Assembly (NCBI GenBank): GCA_964017155.1
Contig: OZ024857.1
Coordinates: 28,438,601-28,502,600, forward strand
Direction of reading: 5' to 3'
Source of the DNA: Oasisia sp. SBJ-2009
Taxonomy: Eukaryota; Annelida; Polychaeta; Sabellida; Siboglinidae
Length of the DNA: 64,000 nt
Below, piece after piece: positions 1 to 12,500 of this stretch. Made by a program: the position numbers and the translations under genes. Position 1 is the stretch's first letter. Each line of letters begins with the position of its first letter. Below the pieces are notes generated by a model. That model worked only from the letters and a program-made list of their open reading frames with translations, was not told the DNA's origin and did no database searches.

Positions 1-236
1 ATGCTTAACCGCCTTAACTTACATTATAAATTCTTTATTATTTAAAATAGTACATTTAGTAAAGAAAAATATATGGCTAGAAAACAACTAGGTAAACTGA
101 CAATTTTCTAAGAAATGCCGCTGAAATATGTGTGTATATAAATAAAATTATAATGTGTGTGTGTGTGTATATATATACACAATTATATAATGTATATATA
201 AATATATAGATATGTATGTATATACAATATATAATA

Positions 237-245
<9 letters not shown>

Positions 246-329
<84 letters not shown>
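246..329. repeat. (TA)n microsatellite
   Basis: Over 40 uninterrupted TA units, with shorter TG/TA tracts just upstream (153-250). The Tyr-Ile frame here is spurious. Confidence 0.97.
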
Positions 330-333
<4 letters not shown>

Positions 334-334
<1 letters not shown>

Positions 335-2190
335 TTAAAATTATAATGTTCTAATTTCTATAGAAATAAATTTGAAATAAGACATTTCGCAATAATGTTA
401 ATAAAGTTATGTTGTCAAGCCCCACAAGCTATTTTAAATTTGGTGGCATGTCAAATAATGTATTCATTTTATTGTTATAAAAAGTCACGTCAATGAATAC
501 ATTATGTCTAGAGGGATGACACTGCACGTGTCATTCATGTTAACTTAATGCAGCATCAGGTGTTAGCCTTGGCACTGACAACTTTGAGCTTTTAATTAAC
601 AGGCAGGTGCTTGGTTGACAGGCACCCAGTTTGACACCTAGACCTAGCATGTTGGGGCACAGTTACATCATACTTTCTTGTGCTCCATTGCACCAATGGT
701 TTAATAATGAACCATGTCTATAGAACATAACATGCAGTGATTTCCCTGGTATCATTATATAACACATGCACATGATTTGATTAAAAGTTATTACTATCTC
801 TGAATTGTTCATGCAAGTGTAAACAACATAATGACTTCCTCATATAATTATAAACAATGTCTGTTTAGTAGTAATAATTTATATTTTTGGTCTGGATTAT
901 CGTTAATTCACTCTCTGCTGGAATGGATGTTGTACCGATGTCTGTCAGCATCTCTTTCAGTTATCTTCTTTCTCTTCTAAGCCTAGCAGATAAGGCCATT
1001 TGTGATAGAGCAACTTAACACCTGTTCAGCTTCTCTGCACAGTAGAACACCAAACATTTATCTTCTCCTGACAGCAGAAGAATTTAAGAACAAGATAAGC
1101 CAATAGCTCTCCCTGAGACCGGAGCAGAGCAGGAGGGCATGTAGATTTCACTGGCCGTCTGAGCTGGAATTACGCTTTAATGTTTTCAACAGAGAACAGT
1201 TATCAGTGTGATTACGGCGACACATACATATTAATGATGTCATCAGCAGGTTTCCTACCCGAAATGTGTTACATCCAGCAAAGTGTACTTATCTCCATCC
1301 TGCTTTCAACATTATAAAAATGATACCCATCTGTTTGATGTGTTCATGTAAACTATCAGGTTAGTGATTTATTTGAGACTAAGAGCTACTTATGGACGCT
1401 TTGGCAGATATTTTTCTTTTATTTATGATTGTTGTTTAGACCATTAAAAGTACAACCTGACACAAACAAATACATATTAGATCACCTAATAACTACTGAT
1501 GGGTGCTTTTTTTATAAAACAAAACTTATACTTTTTATTTGTTGCATTTTTTACTGATTGGGAGGAGAATATTATTGGTGTCCATGAGATTATCTTTTAT
1601 TTGGACTGTAAACATCTTAAATTGGGTGGAGCGGTTTGCAGTTATATTTACTTAATTAAGTGACGAGCCACTGTCTAGGCTACTGTATGATGTCAATTCT
1701 ATGATATGCTACACCTGTGAAACATATTGACTAACAGTGCAAGATAGTAATTAATTAAACATAATTATGTAGAGTATTTGTTTCTATTAATAATTTGTCA
1801 GCATAATTTTGAGTTCTGATTTTTGAAATAGACCAACTCTTTAGTTTTGATATCACTTCCGAATTTGGTTCTAGAGGATTTTTTATTTCCAAAAAAAATT
1901 GCCATCAGACTCATGCAAGCTATATTAGTGCAAGTAGCCTGGCATACAAAGGAAGGCTAAAATGAGCGCGTGACCTCCTCGACCCAAATAATGTCAGTCT
2001 ACACAGCCAAGTCATGTAATTTTTCTGGTACAAATGTTCACCATTTACTACAATGCACAGGTGACACTGCCGGTCCTTTGATCTGTCAGTGACAGGTGAG
2101 TTCTGTCACACCGGTTTCACACCTGTCTATAAGTGATCGCACCTTCTCTAAACTACAAGTGATACCGCCTTTGCTGTTGCACTACCTCAG
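334..2190. other. AT-rich DNA, no gene seen
   Basis: No frame, repeat or motif I can support. Slightly higher GC at 900-1250. Confidence 0.6.
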
Positions 2191-2307
2191 CCAATGGAGT
2201 GCCAGTGTGGGCAGGATGGGAAGTTTGTCCTTGTGGATGTGGCTATTCCAGGGATGCTGGATACACTTATCAATATACTACCACATCGCTTCGAACGGAC
2301 AAACTGA
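2191..2307 (+). CDS. Doubtful terminal exon of an upstream plus-strand gene
   Basis: A good acceptor (TGCACTACCTCAG) is followed by a 38-codon frame, PMECQCGQDGKFVLVDVA... to HRFERTN-stop, and AATAAA at 2344-2349. The residue mix looks protein-like, but a second frame is also open here and no partner exon is seen upstream, so this remains a guess. Confidence 0.25.
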   Translation, partial: PMECQCGQDGKFVLVDVAIPGMLDTLINILPHRFERTN

Positions 2308-3569
2308 TCCTGAAATCTTACCATTAGTGCGGCCTCTCTTTGTAATAAATGGTTTTGTATTTGTTGTTTCAATTTATAGTCTTGCTTTGTTCTTGTGTTT
2401 CATGCTTCACAACAAGGTTGAACATTATTTTGAATAGTGCTGAGGACATTAGATGTCACTTACCTTTGTTGTAAAATTTACTTGAGTAACACGATAAGTT
2501 CAACTACTCAAGTTGCTTGTTTATGGGATGATATGACATCCTTTCAGGGATCTATACCATATTGAAAAACTGAGAGATTGCAGGATGATTTAAAGTTCAT
2601 AAACTGGTGGAATTAGATTAACATTAATTTGACTATCCCCATATTAGAAATTTTGAAATACATACAATAGTTTAACATAATATAAAACCTAGATTTGTTT
2701 CAAGCATTGGTGCATTGGTTTTTGATGTCATTATCCGAACAACTTAGAAGACTGTGAGCTAAATATATCTGCCACCTATACCACACATGCTCTACCGCTC
2801 CAGTTGTGTGCGAGGAAATAGTGTACTTTACTTGTCTGTTTGTGTTCGCTTGTCAGTGAGCCAGTGGCTCCTACTGCTAAAAAGTAGGTGTGCCTCAAAC
2901 AGAGATAAACTTTTACTAGGTAGCTGCATAATGGCTGACAGCCCAAGCATTGGAGATAAATTTTTACAGGGTATTTAAACAAGAACAAACTGCCAAGGAT
3001 TGTTTTCACTGTGTGGATCATCTTGCAGCTGGTCTGCTGTTGATTCCCAGATAACAGTATCCAGGATGCTGGGAGGCAGACAAGGGGTAATTATCGCATT
3101 TTATGGGCCATGGGAATATGCAGTAACAACTGATAAGGTTCCAGGCAGAAAGTGGACACCACATCCTACCATTAGGTGGGTTGTTGTAGCCTCTGACCCC
3201 AAATGAACCTGCCCACTCAGAGGCTGAACTGACCAGATCCAGATGACCACCATAAAAAGTGTGCTTGTTCTGATGACTGGGTGGATGAGGGCCATAAAAC
3301 TCTGGGGTTCTCATCAGGTGGGCATGTCATTTTCTGGGGTTGGGTAGTATTTATGTCCATTTTATGATGATTTATGAAGCGAGGCAGATTCCAGAATCTT
3401 ATCATGGGTGTGATTTGTGGAGACACAGATTTGGGAAAGCTCTACTCACATATGGGCTCCATCTTTGTAAATGGCTGCCAAGTGTGTGCTGTATGTCACG
3501 TTCTGTGTATTCATGAAGTTAATGTGCTCTAAAATCATAAACTATTTCTATGCTAAATATATATTTTTC

Positions 3570-3631
3570 ATTATAGACCATAACATCTTATTAAAAAGAC
3601 ATTATAGACCATAACATCTTATTAAAAAAAC
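3570..3631. repeat. 31-bp tandem duplication at retroelement 5' edge
   Basis: ATTATAGACCATAACATCTT plus 11 bases occurs twice in direct succession (3570-3600, 3601-3631) with one difference. It lies exactly where recognisable RT sequence begins. Confidence 0.9.
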
Positions 3632-4675
3632 TTCAGTGCTATGGGATAAGAGGCATAGCTTGCGAATGGTTCAAAAGTTACCTTAGCGATAGAGCACAAT
3701 ATGTGTTGTATAATAACACAGAATCTGAATACATGAAGATAACTTGTGGTGTTCCCCAGGGATCCATATTAGGCCCATTACTTTTTATCATATATATAAA
3801 TGATATTGTAAATGTATCAAACATTCTTAAGCCTATACTGTTTGCAGATGATACTAGTTTGTTCCATGCACACACACATTTCCACACTCTCATAGAAGAA
3901 GTGAATATTGAACTACAAAAAATTGCAATTTGGTTTAATACTAATAAACTAACATTAAATGTTAAAAAATCAAATTTCATAATATTCACACCAAAAGGGA
4001 AAATTTATAACACAGACAATGCTGAAATCATAATAAATGGTAACAAAATAAAACAAGTCAAGTTTACAACATTTCTAGGAATATACATAGATGAACATTT
4101 GAGCTGGAAAATCCATATTAATAATTTAGCCAAAAAAATTGCACGAAATGTAGGAATGCTAAATAAATTAAAATATTTTCTCCCATTGTATACCATGAAG
4201 ACTTTATACTATTCATTAATATTACCTCATCTGCAATATTGTGTCCTGTTGTGGTCAAATACATACACAATTCATTTAAAAAAAATAAAGATATTACAGA
4301 AGAGAGCAATAAGGATAATTACGAAATCACAATATACATCACATACAGATCCATTATTTTCAAAATTAAAACTGTTAAAGTTAAGTGATATATATAAACA
4401 TCAATTAGGGATTTTTATGTATAAATCCGTTAATGATCAACTCCCAGACAACTTGACTTCTATGCTTAAACTAACAGAAAACATTCATAACCATAATCTT
4501 AGAAATTTTAATGGGTTTTACATTCAAAACATAAGAACAAACAACAGAAAGTTTACAATAAATTTTTCTTGTCCAGTCTTCTGGAATACACTACCTCAAC
4601 ATATAAGAAAGCTTAGAACATTAAACAATTTAAAGGTAAGCTAAAGGAGTTATTACTGATGGGATATGTATCTTA
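3599..4675 (+). pseudogene. Reverse transcriptase fragment
   Basis: C-terminal half of an RT with FADD intact (residues 47-50 counting from 3703) but no N-terminal fingers or endonuclease, and a -1/+1 shift near 4630. It cannot encode an active protein alone. Confidence 0.85.
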
Positions 4676-5178
4676 GGCATTTATAAGGATTATGTAACGT
4701 AGTTATAGTATTATTTTATTATTTATCATTACTTGTATTTATTTTTAGACTTATTTAAGTACTTAGTAATAGTAATATTAGTAGTTGTAGTATTCTAATA
4801 TTATCATTCATGATAATGATATTTATTTATTTTTATATGTTTAGTTTACTTTTATAATAATGTCCATAAAGTTTTATGTTCTTGGTGGTCCTCAATATAA
4901 GCCCCTAGGGGTTTCTAGAGGATCTCCACGGTTACATTTTATAATCATGTTTATGCTTATGTTTGTATGTTGTTGTTGTTGTGACCGAAATAAAGTTCAA
5001 TTCAATTCAATTCAATTCAATTTGCAACTGTGCACTTTCAAGAGTCACTTCAATTTAGCATACTGGTAATAGCAGCGTTTTTGTAATATTGCTATGTGAT
5101 GTTTTGACGGCAAGGTAGTTTATGGTTGGACAATAAGAATGACCACATACGAATTCAACATTAGGGCAAACCACTTAA

Positions 5179-5184
5179 TTTATT
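5179..5184 (-). terminator. AATAAA poly(A) signal of the anoctamin gene
   Basis: AATAAA on the minus strand about 160 nt past the stop codon. It predicts a short 3'UTR ending near 5160, clear of the retroelement that ends at 5020. Confidence 0.55.
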
Positions 5185-5342
5185 ACCAATACATAACAAT
5201 TTGCCTTGATGAACTATTCATCTTCTGCATCTTTTTTACCAAGAATTGATTGGATTCGTTGTGATCATGCTCCACTGATTTGGGGTGGTATCAGAAGGCC
5301 CTCAAACTCTGACGAACCACTGTACAGTAGACAGGGTGAGTA

Positions 5343-5712
5343 CTAAAATAACGTTGACCTGTTTTCATCACTGCTGTGGGTGCTATCTCGCCGTGCTGGT
5401 TCCGTGCCTGAAGAGGGTTCGCTGTCCTGACTAGCACGAGTCCTTGATACCCGCTGTAGGTGGATGGAACTGGTGAGGGGGATTTCTAGCTTCAGTGTTG
5501 ACCTTCGACTGCCTTTCATGTAGTTCAAGCCACTGTCGTCCTCGTACAAAGCCTTGTTGACGAGATATTGTTCTCGCTGCTTCCTCTCTTGCACTGTGTC
5601 AGGTACTAGCGAGCACACAAGCCACGACACAAGGAAGGCGCAATGCTCAAAACAGATGACGAATAAGATGCGCCATGCCAAAAGGTTCCAGAAGGTTGAG
5701 GTGTACTCATAC
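5343..5712 (-). CDS. Anoctamin last exon: helix 10 and C-terminal tail
   Basis: Acceptor CTGTTGTAG|GTATGAG. Encodes [38 protein letters not shown] and a Ser/Arg-rich cytosolic tail ending TLF, then TAG. The tail is lineage-specific and looks disordered. Confidence 0.93.
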
Positions 5713-6461
5713 CTACAACAGTAGCCACTATAGTCGACTGCCTCAGAATCATTTTGCCAATGATGACACACCATCACTGACTGCCCTGTGCATGATATTC
5801 ATTGGTATTCACATATTTTTCATCGACCATAATTTCAGTTACGACACTGCTGACAGATATTTCTCCCAACGATTACTTTTGCCAATGATCCAATGAGGGA
5901 CATTTCATCAAGTACCATAATTAAAACATTATTTGTATTTATTGTTTGATCAATGTAATCTTGTAATCACTTACGATTAAAGACATTTGTAACAAAGTAT
6001 AACAATACTTTGTGAATAAAATACAATAATGTACATAATGAGTAAGTCAATCCGAATTTTCTCTCCAAGGACAGCAATCATAATCACAATTTTGTTGATG
6101 ATATATTAACAAAACATAACAAATTACGTTCTGTCATGGCTGTAAGTCATCATGAAAATTATTATGACAGCATACTATAAATTCAGGTATCATTTGATTG
6201 CTGACAGACCAACATGCTGCTTTAGATTTTTGCCGCAACTTGCAAGTCTCTGCCAGCTACTGTTTTGTTTTAAAATATTTCTGGCTCATTAGAATCACAC
6301 AGATGTACCTTTGCTTGTTGCCCGGTGGATGGTAATAACCCATGTATCGACACAGCTGGACAACCCCAAACTCTCTTGTTTTATTGTTATTTGGCAAATT
6401 GCTACGCTGCAAAGCATAGATGAGACTCAATATATAATTATAAGTACATATTATGCACATA

Positions 6462-6503
<42 letters not shown>

Positions 6504-9500
6504 GCATAAACGCTCATGCACACACAGTCACATGCATGCACATTCATAAGTAATCTTATGCATGTGTGTAAATACTTTTTTAAGGAAAATTAATAAATGG
6601 AGACATGAACCAATCAATGGTGACAAACCTGAGTATCGCTAACATTGAAGATGGACAAACTGTCCTGTACGTATCCTGTTAATGAATTGTCAGTACTCTG
6701 AGACAGCTGGTAGACAAGCTTTGGCACAAAGTCTGATGTCCAGCCAATTATGAGGGCATTGGTCAGTACAGCAAGTAATGATATTGCCTGTGAAAAATGT
6801 ATATTATTATTAGTAGATGTAGTGCAAGTTTTATGTTTGCCACCAACTATATTAAATCCTTCAATGAACGCATTCGTTCATCAATATTCAGTCTTTTATG
6901 TCGTCTTCATCAGTCAGATAATATCCTTTTTATTAATTACCTTCATACCGACATTCATTTTAAGAGCCATTTGTACTCATACTGGAGGTCTTTATTGTAC
7001 ACATGTCATTAGTATTGTATTTATTTTTTAATCATTTTTAATTTTATTTTATTTTATATTTATTTTTACAACTTATTTAATTCATTTCCTCATATATTTA
7101 GACATAACTTTTTAAATTTTACACTTATATTTTTACGTTGATCTCATTGCTTTGATTGTATTATATGTATTGTACTTTTCTTTTTTTTTAATTGTATTTT
7201 ATGTATACATATATGGACGTCTTGTCTGAAATAAACCTTATTATAGTACCCCCCGGGTAGTAGTTGTTGTTGTTGCCTTTGTTATGCTTTATTATGTTAA
7301 TATCACTTTTGTTCAGCAAGTATTTCTTTAGGTGTAGTCATGTTTTTGAAGTTTTACCAGTTCAGTTATTTACCATAAATGAGACTAATAATGAGCAGCA
7401 CAATCAAGTATACAATTGATGTAATGTAATCTATACATGTAGTTAAACACCATTTAAAATAATACAAAGTTTTAAAAATGATCAGGCAAATTTAAAAAAA
7501 AAAAAAAATATGTTAGTTAAAAACAAATAATGAATATATGCCAGACATGATCATTTGTTTAGCTCCACAACAAATATTTGTTTGTTATAGTTATCATGTC
7601 TTATTAGTATACAAAGTTCATTAGAGCATACACACCTTTAGAAACTTATACCGGATGCCAATACCCTCAGCTTGATGTGCAACAGGGCGTTTCCAGTTAA
7701 TGATGAACTTGTAGGCATCAAGTCGTATCTGCATTATGTTGTTGATTAAGGCAAGGAGAGGTGCAAGAGGAAATGCAGCTACGAAGAGTGTCACAAAACC
7801 ATACTGCAAGAACGGAAGGTTAAACAGTTCGGAAGGTTAAACAGTTGCTCTAAACTTTGACTGTCATAAAAATTATACTGCGAATACATGAGGAGAGATT
7901 GAAAAAGAGAGCATGGTAAACAGACAAGAGGTAGAATGAGATGAAGATGGGGAAATCATGTGAGATCTTGCACGGGTTGGATGAACAGTTGGGGTGTGAG
8001 AGAGCTACAGAAGATAAAAATAGTTGGAGGTGACTCGTTGGGAGAAAGGGGTGCTGTAACAAATCGAAGGGTATAAGATTCACATCACACATACATTAAC
8101 ATTTTTATAATTATGTTCAAATCAAATCAAAACACCGTTATCCTTCATGGCAAAGCATGTCACTCTATTGGTGGTGTTACACTTCAATTTTCCAGCAGAA
8201 GAAGGAATAAAACTTACTTGCACAATCATCTTGAGATACTGGTAGAAGAGGACAAAGGTCGGCATGTCATTGAGCAGGTTGTCCTGCCCCCAGCGCATTG
8301 ATTCACTGGCCACTGGTCCTAGTGAAGGACCCAGTGGTCCTACTGAAGGACCTTTCTTCGTCCATAATCTGAGAGCTGGACTGTATATCTCGAGGTAGTT
8401 GGTCCATGCCTGGTTGCCAACCATGATGACGACAAGCTGTTGGTCCACACGCAACCGTTTACCTCGTCAGTTAGCACCAATTATATTGGTGGACAGACAC
8501 TTATGTTGTTGCACCAAGTGAATTAGAATGTACACAATGTAAGGATTAACTTTCATTGCCGAAATTAACAGCATGTATTAACAACATACAGCGTGTATAT
8601 GGCAATTAGGTATACAAAATCCATTAAAAAAAGTCAAGTAGATTTTAAGAGCCGGTAATAAAATTATTGTTGCATCACCTGAACATACATGCAGTTGAAG
8701 TGTAAGACGTGTGATGCAATGTAAATTTTGTAAATTGTTTGGACAAATAATTCACATTGTTACTACCAACTAATTGATGAAGAAATGTAACTCATAAACT
8801 GAAAAGACACGCAGAGGAAGACATGAATTAGAACCGTATACGGCCATCTTGGAATATAGATGACATCCGACATATACATACCTGGATGCATACTTCAATG
8901 ATGCAACCTGAAGGGTCACATTTGTCAACATTATAAAGGTGTGACCCAGGGTAGGTGCCAAACAGTTTCTTAAAGAACGCCAAGTAGACGATGGAAGCAT
9001 AGAAGTTGACAAACTCAAACAGGTAAATTTTCATCGTATGTTTGTAGGTGTACTCTGTGGTAGTGCGTGGCTGCTCCATCTTTGTTAACAAGATGGCGAC
9101 GTGCCTGTAGATCTTGTTCAACATCAGAATGACGATCAGTTGAATGAAAGCAGACGACGCTGGAGGGAACAGAGATACGTTTGGTGTCATGATATCTGTG
9201 AGATCTGAAGAGTCAGAATCAGTGTTAGTGTCCACAACATTATGTTGCTCTTCGTAAATATTACAAACACAAAATTTATGTTATGATCCATGAGCACTAC
9301 GGAGGCTACCTTCATGCTATGGTCCATGAACGATGCAGACAGTGTTCATGTTATCAATATGGTCCATGAGCAGTAGATGCCACATTCATCCATGAGGGAT
9401 GAAGACCCAACACACAACGTTGATGTTATGATCCATGAGCACTACTACAGAGGCAACATGCATATGTTAGGCTAATATGTTGGTAATGGTGATGTTGAAA

Positions 9501-12500
9501 TACGCATATGTCAAAAGAAATCATACATAGTGCAATTAGCTTGGCATTTTGTCGTATCGTCAGACTGCCATGCGCGTACAGTCCGTGGATGACGGCAAAG
9601 CGGTAGAGAATGACAACCTCGACGGCGGCCAGAGCTAGGCCTATCATCAGGCAGAATACGACAAACGATACGAATTTGCGCAGCAATCTTTCTGCCAATG
9701 GCAAGAACGGCTCCTTCAGTTTGGTAACTGGATTCATCCGCCAATACTGTTCTTTCGCCTTTCCACAGCTTGTCAACAAGAATGGTAGACCAGCCTCCTG
9801 AGAAAGAATAAACCGTTTTTCTTACTGCCATGTCTTTTTACATGCCTAGAGGCTAGATAACAAAACATCGCAACCACATTTAACGCATAAATCCCATCAT
9901 AATAAAACAAATAAAAAAAGCTTCTACTGAACCAAAATTAGATGATAAGTATTCCAATTTTAGCATGTCTAAGACTCGCAGTAATCAGCAGCAGCGACCA
10001 TTGATACCCGACTATATGTTTATTCGTGATGGTGTCTATAATTTTTGCAAGTTACGAAACACAGACCAGATAACATTATTGAGTAAATTGCCTACTTCAC
10101 CCCAAATACAACATTATAATGACACCACAACTCTCCAACAAATCTTACTATAATGCCGTGACAGAAATTTACGTTGAAACAAAATCCAAGTTATCTCTTC
10201 AACCCGACAAACACCCAACGAGAACACTGACCAATCGGAATTCGTTTCACCCACCCAAATGTCTGGTCGGACACGCTCGTCCGGCTTGAAAGCGGGCACG
10301 TGCCAGTCGTGTCGCAGCTCGGTCTGCTTCCGGTCCCAGAGCTCGACGAAGACGAGCGACCACACGGCCATGAAGCTGGCAAAGAACACCGTCGCCCTGT
10401 TGTCGAACACGCTCGCGAGCCGGGCAGTGTAGCAACTCTCTCGCATGCGCCAGTAGCTGCAGACGCTGCCACATCGGGGGCACATCGTCAGGCCGCCGGC
10501 GCCATTTTTGTCGCATATCTAGGGAAGTTACGAAAGTCGTCATCCTCTTCGTAAACTGGGAAGCGAGCACGTGTTCGGGCGTCTGCAGCCAGATTGCCCG
10601 CAGCATAACATGCACCTGATATCGTAATTTTAGTCGAACTGTTTACAGACACGTCAGTGCCATTATGCATATCAAATCTACATTATATATGTAACATTAA
10701 AACAAGATTCGCCATGTTCAACGTTGCTGACTGACAAAACAGAATATAAGAATTACAATGTTACGGCTTGTCGCCAGTGTGTGGATAGTATGCGTCGTTG
10801 TCCTTATAAGCACCTCGTTGGCGGGCGTGGAACTGCTGAAGGTGACGACGCCGTAGACGACCACGGAGACCCCAACCACTGCTGCCGGCACGAGCATCTT
10901 CGTGTAGAAGTCGAGCCAGGCGAAGTAGATGCCGATCTTGTTGCCGAAGTACTTGCAGATGTCGTCGAGCGGCTGGCAGCAGTGCCACTGTGCCGGCCTT
11001 GCCCACGTCGCGTACAGCAACTGTCTGGTGACAGAACGAACGTACGCCACTCTCTTTCTCGCACACATCTTACTTAAGATGAACGTCTCTTGTGCATCAA
11101 CATTAAAAATGAACAACTTCTAAACACGGTTCGTCAGATACGAAGTATTTTTTTATCGACAGCACATTAAATACTTCTGACAAGTGTCAATAAATGCTGA
11201 GGTATCGAATTTTAGCTGTTTGTCGTTAAACATAATTTTGATACGGACTGTGGCTCGCCATTTTAAAAATTCTTAGAGTGTCGGCCACTTGCGATTTTCC
11301 AAAAGACATTAATACAAGCGTAAACATTGGAATAATATAGTCTTAGTAGGATGTCAATTGATCAGCAGAACGCCGATGAATAAGATCGTGAAACGACCTG
11401 CGACGTCACTCAGGACGACGTTTGCAAGCAAAAGAGAAACTGGGAGACTTCCACCAAAAAGATAACGAAAGCAACATAAAAGCCGTAGAAAGAAGTCAGC
11501 AACACTCGAGTGGCTATGAAAGTAGAGCGTAGAGTACAATCTCAGATAAAGTGCATCGTTTCAGGGCGTTGACGGGTGGGGTGGTCTGTGCGATACCTTT
11601 TACACAAGGGCAGCGTCATGTTGGTTAGTTGGTATGGACCGTCATGTAGGGGGAAGGCCGCCGTGTAGACTTGTTGGTACAGCAAGCGGTCGATACCGAA
11701 CTTGTCGTCACGATCGTCGTTGTAACTCGTTCGCTGTAGTATCTCGTGCATCATTTGACTGCGTTGGGCGGTGCTGTCGGGCGAGCAACATGCAACACGC
11801 AGACATGACGCTACATTTCCGAGAGGTGTTACACAGTAGGCCTGCCTAATGGTGCATGCAAATAACCAGATGTTTTGTAGGAGCTTACAGCCACACACCA
11901 AAGCCGTTGTTAAATGTCATTTCTCCTGCTACTGCTATGCGGGATACGGTTTACCCAGAGTTCTTGTATCTGCGATGCCGATGTTCATTTTTAATTTCTG
12001 TTTGAATAACAGTTTTGAAAGGAAGTCCTACCAGGAACTATCCTGGCGCAGGGCATGGGCTTCATTTACTATCAGTTCGGCGTTAGGCGCTACTTAGTTC
12101 CTACATATTCAAGGAAATATTCCAAGCAAAAGGATCACGTGCACGATACTAAAGAATCGCCAGTCTTCATCACTGTACCTCACTCACCTAATGAACACCT
12201 CATTGTTGACCGTGAGGAACATTTCGAGTCGATGCATTTTGAATGGCGCTACGTAATATTTCTGCCGCATCGGTATCAGGTCGAGATTGTGTGTCAAGCA
12301 GTTTGACGGCATAGTCATGCTAACCATGCTGACGTTGTCTGATGTGTCGAGATCGTACTCGTGTATTGGCATCTTTAACTGCAAGAACTCGGCCATGTAC
12401 TTCAGAAGTGGTCGCGTCATGTGCAGTTTGATGTATCGATATTTATCGTCGTTATCCTCGGTGTTCTCTTGGAGCTCGAGGTCCACGCCTTGTTTCATAA

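Larger units (their letters stand above)
3570..5020 (+). mobile_element. 5'-truncated CR1/L2-like non-LTR retrotransposon
   Basis: The reverse-transcriptase frame runs from about 3599 to 4644: DHNILLKKLQCYGIRG, GVPQGSILGPLLFIIYIND, catalytic FADD, LNVKKS, FLGIYIDEHLSW, then a C-terminal region with QKRAIRIIT. The native end is shifted: one base off the main frame, coding continues LKELLLMGYVS to a stop at about 4675, so the copy carries a late frameshift. The 3'UTR ends AATAAAG(TTCAA)5, a typical short-repeat tail of this clade. The endonuclease and N-terminal half are absent. The 5' edge carries a 31-bp tandem duplication. Confidence 0.88.

Noticed and set aside
148..333. Tyr-Ile frame
   Set aside because: Translation of a (TA)n microsatellite.
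2776..3426. Frames on both strands at 2.8-3.4 kb
   Set aside because: No family resemblance, no splice partner, and opposite-strand frames overlap fully.
10724..11077. Plus-strand frame across an anoctamin exon
   Set aside because: Shadow of the minus-strand helix 1 exon, which matches the family and splices in phase.
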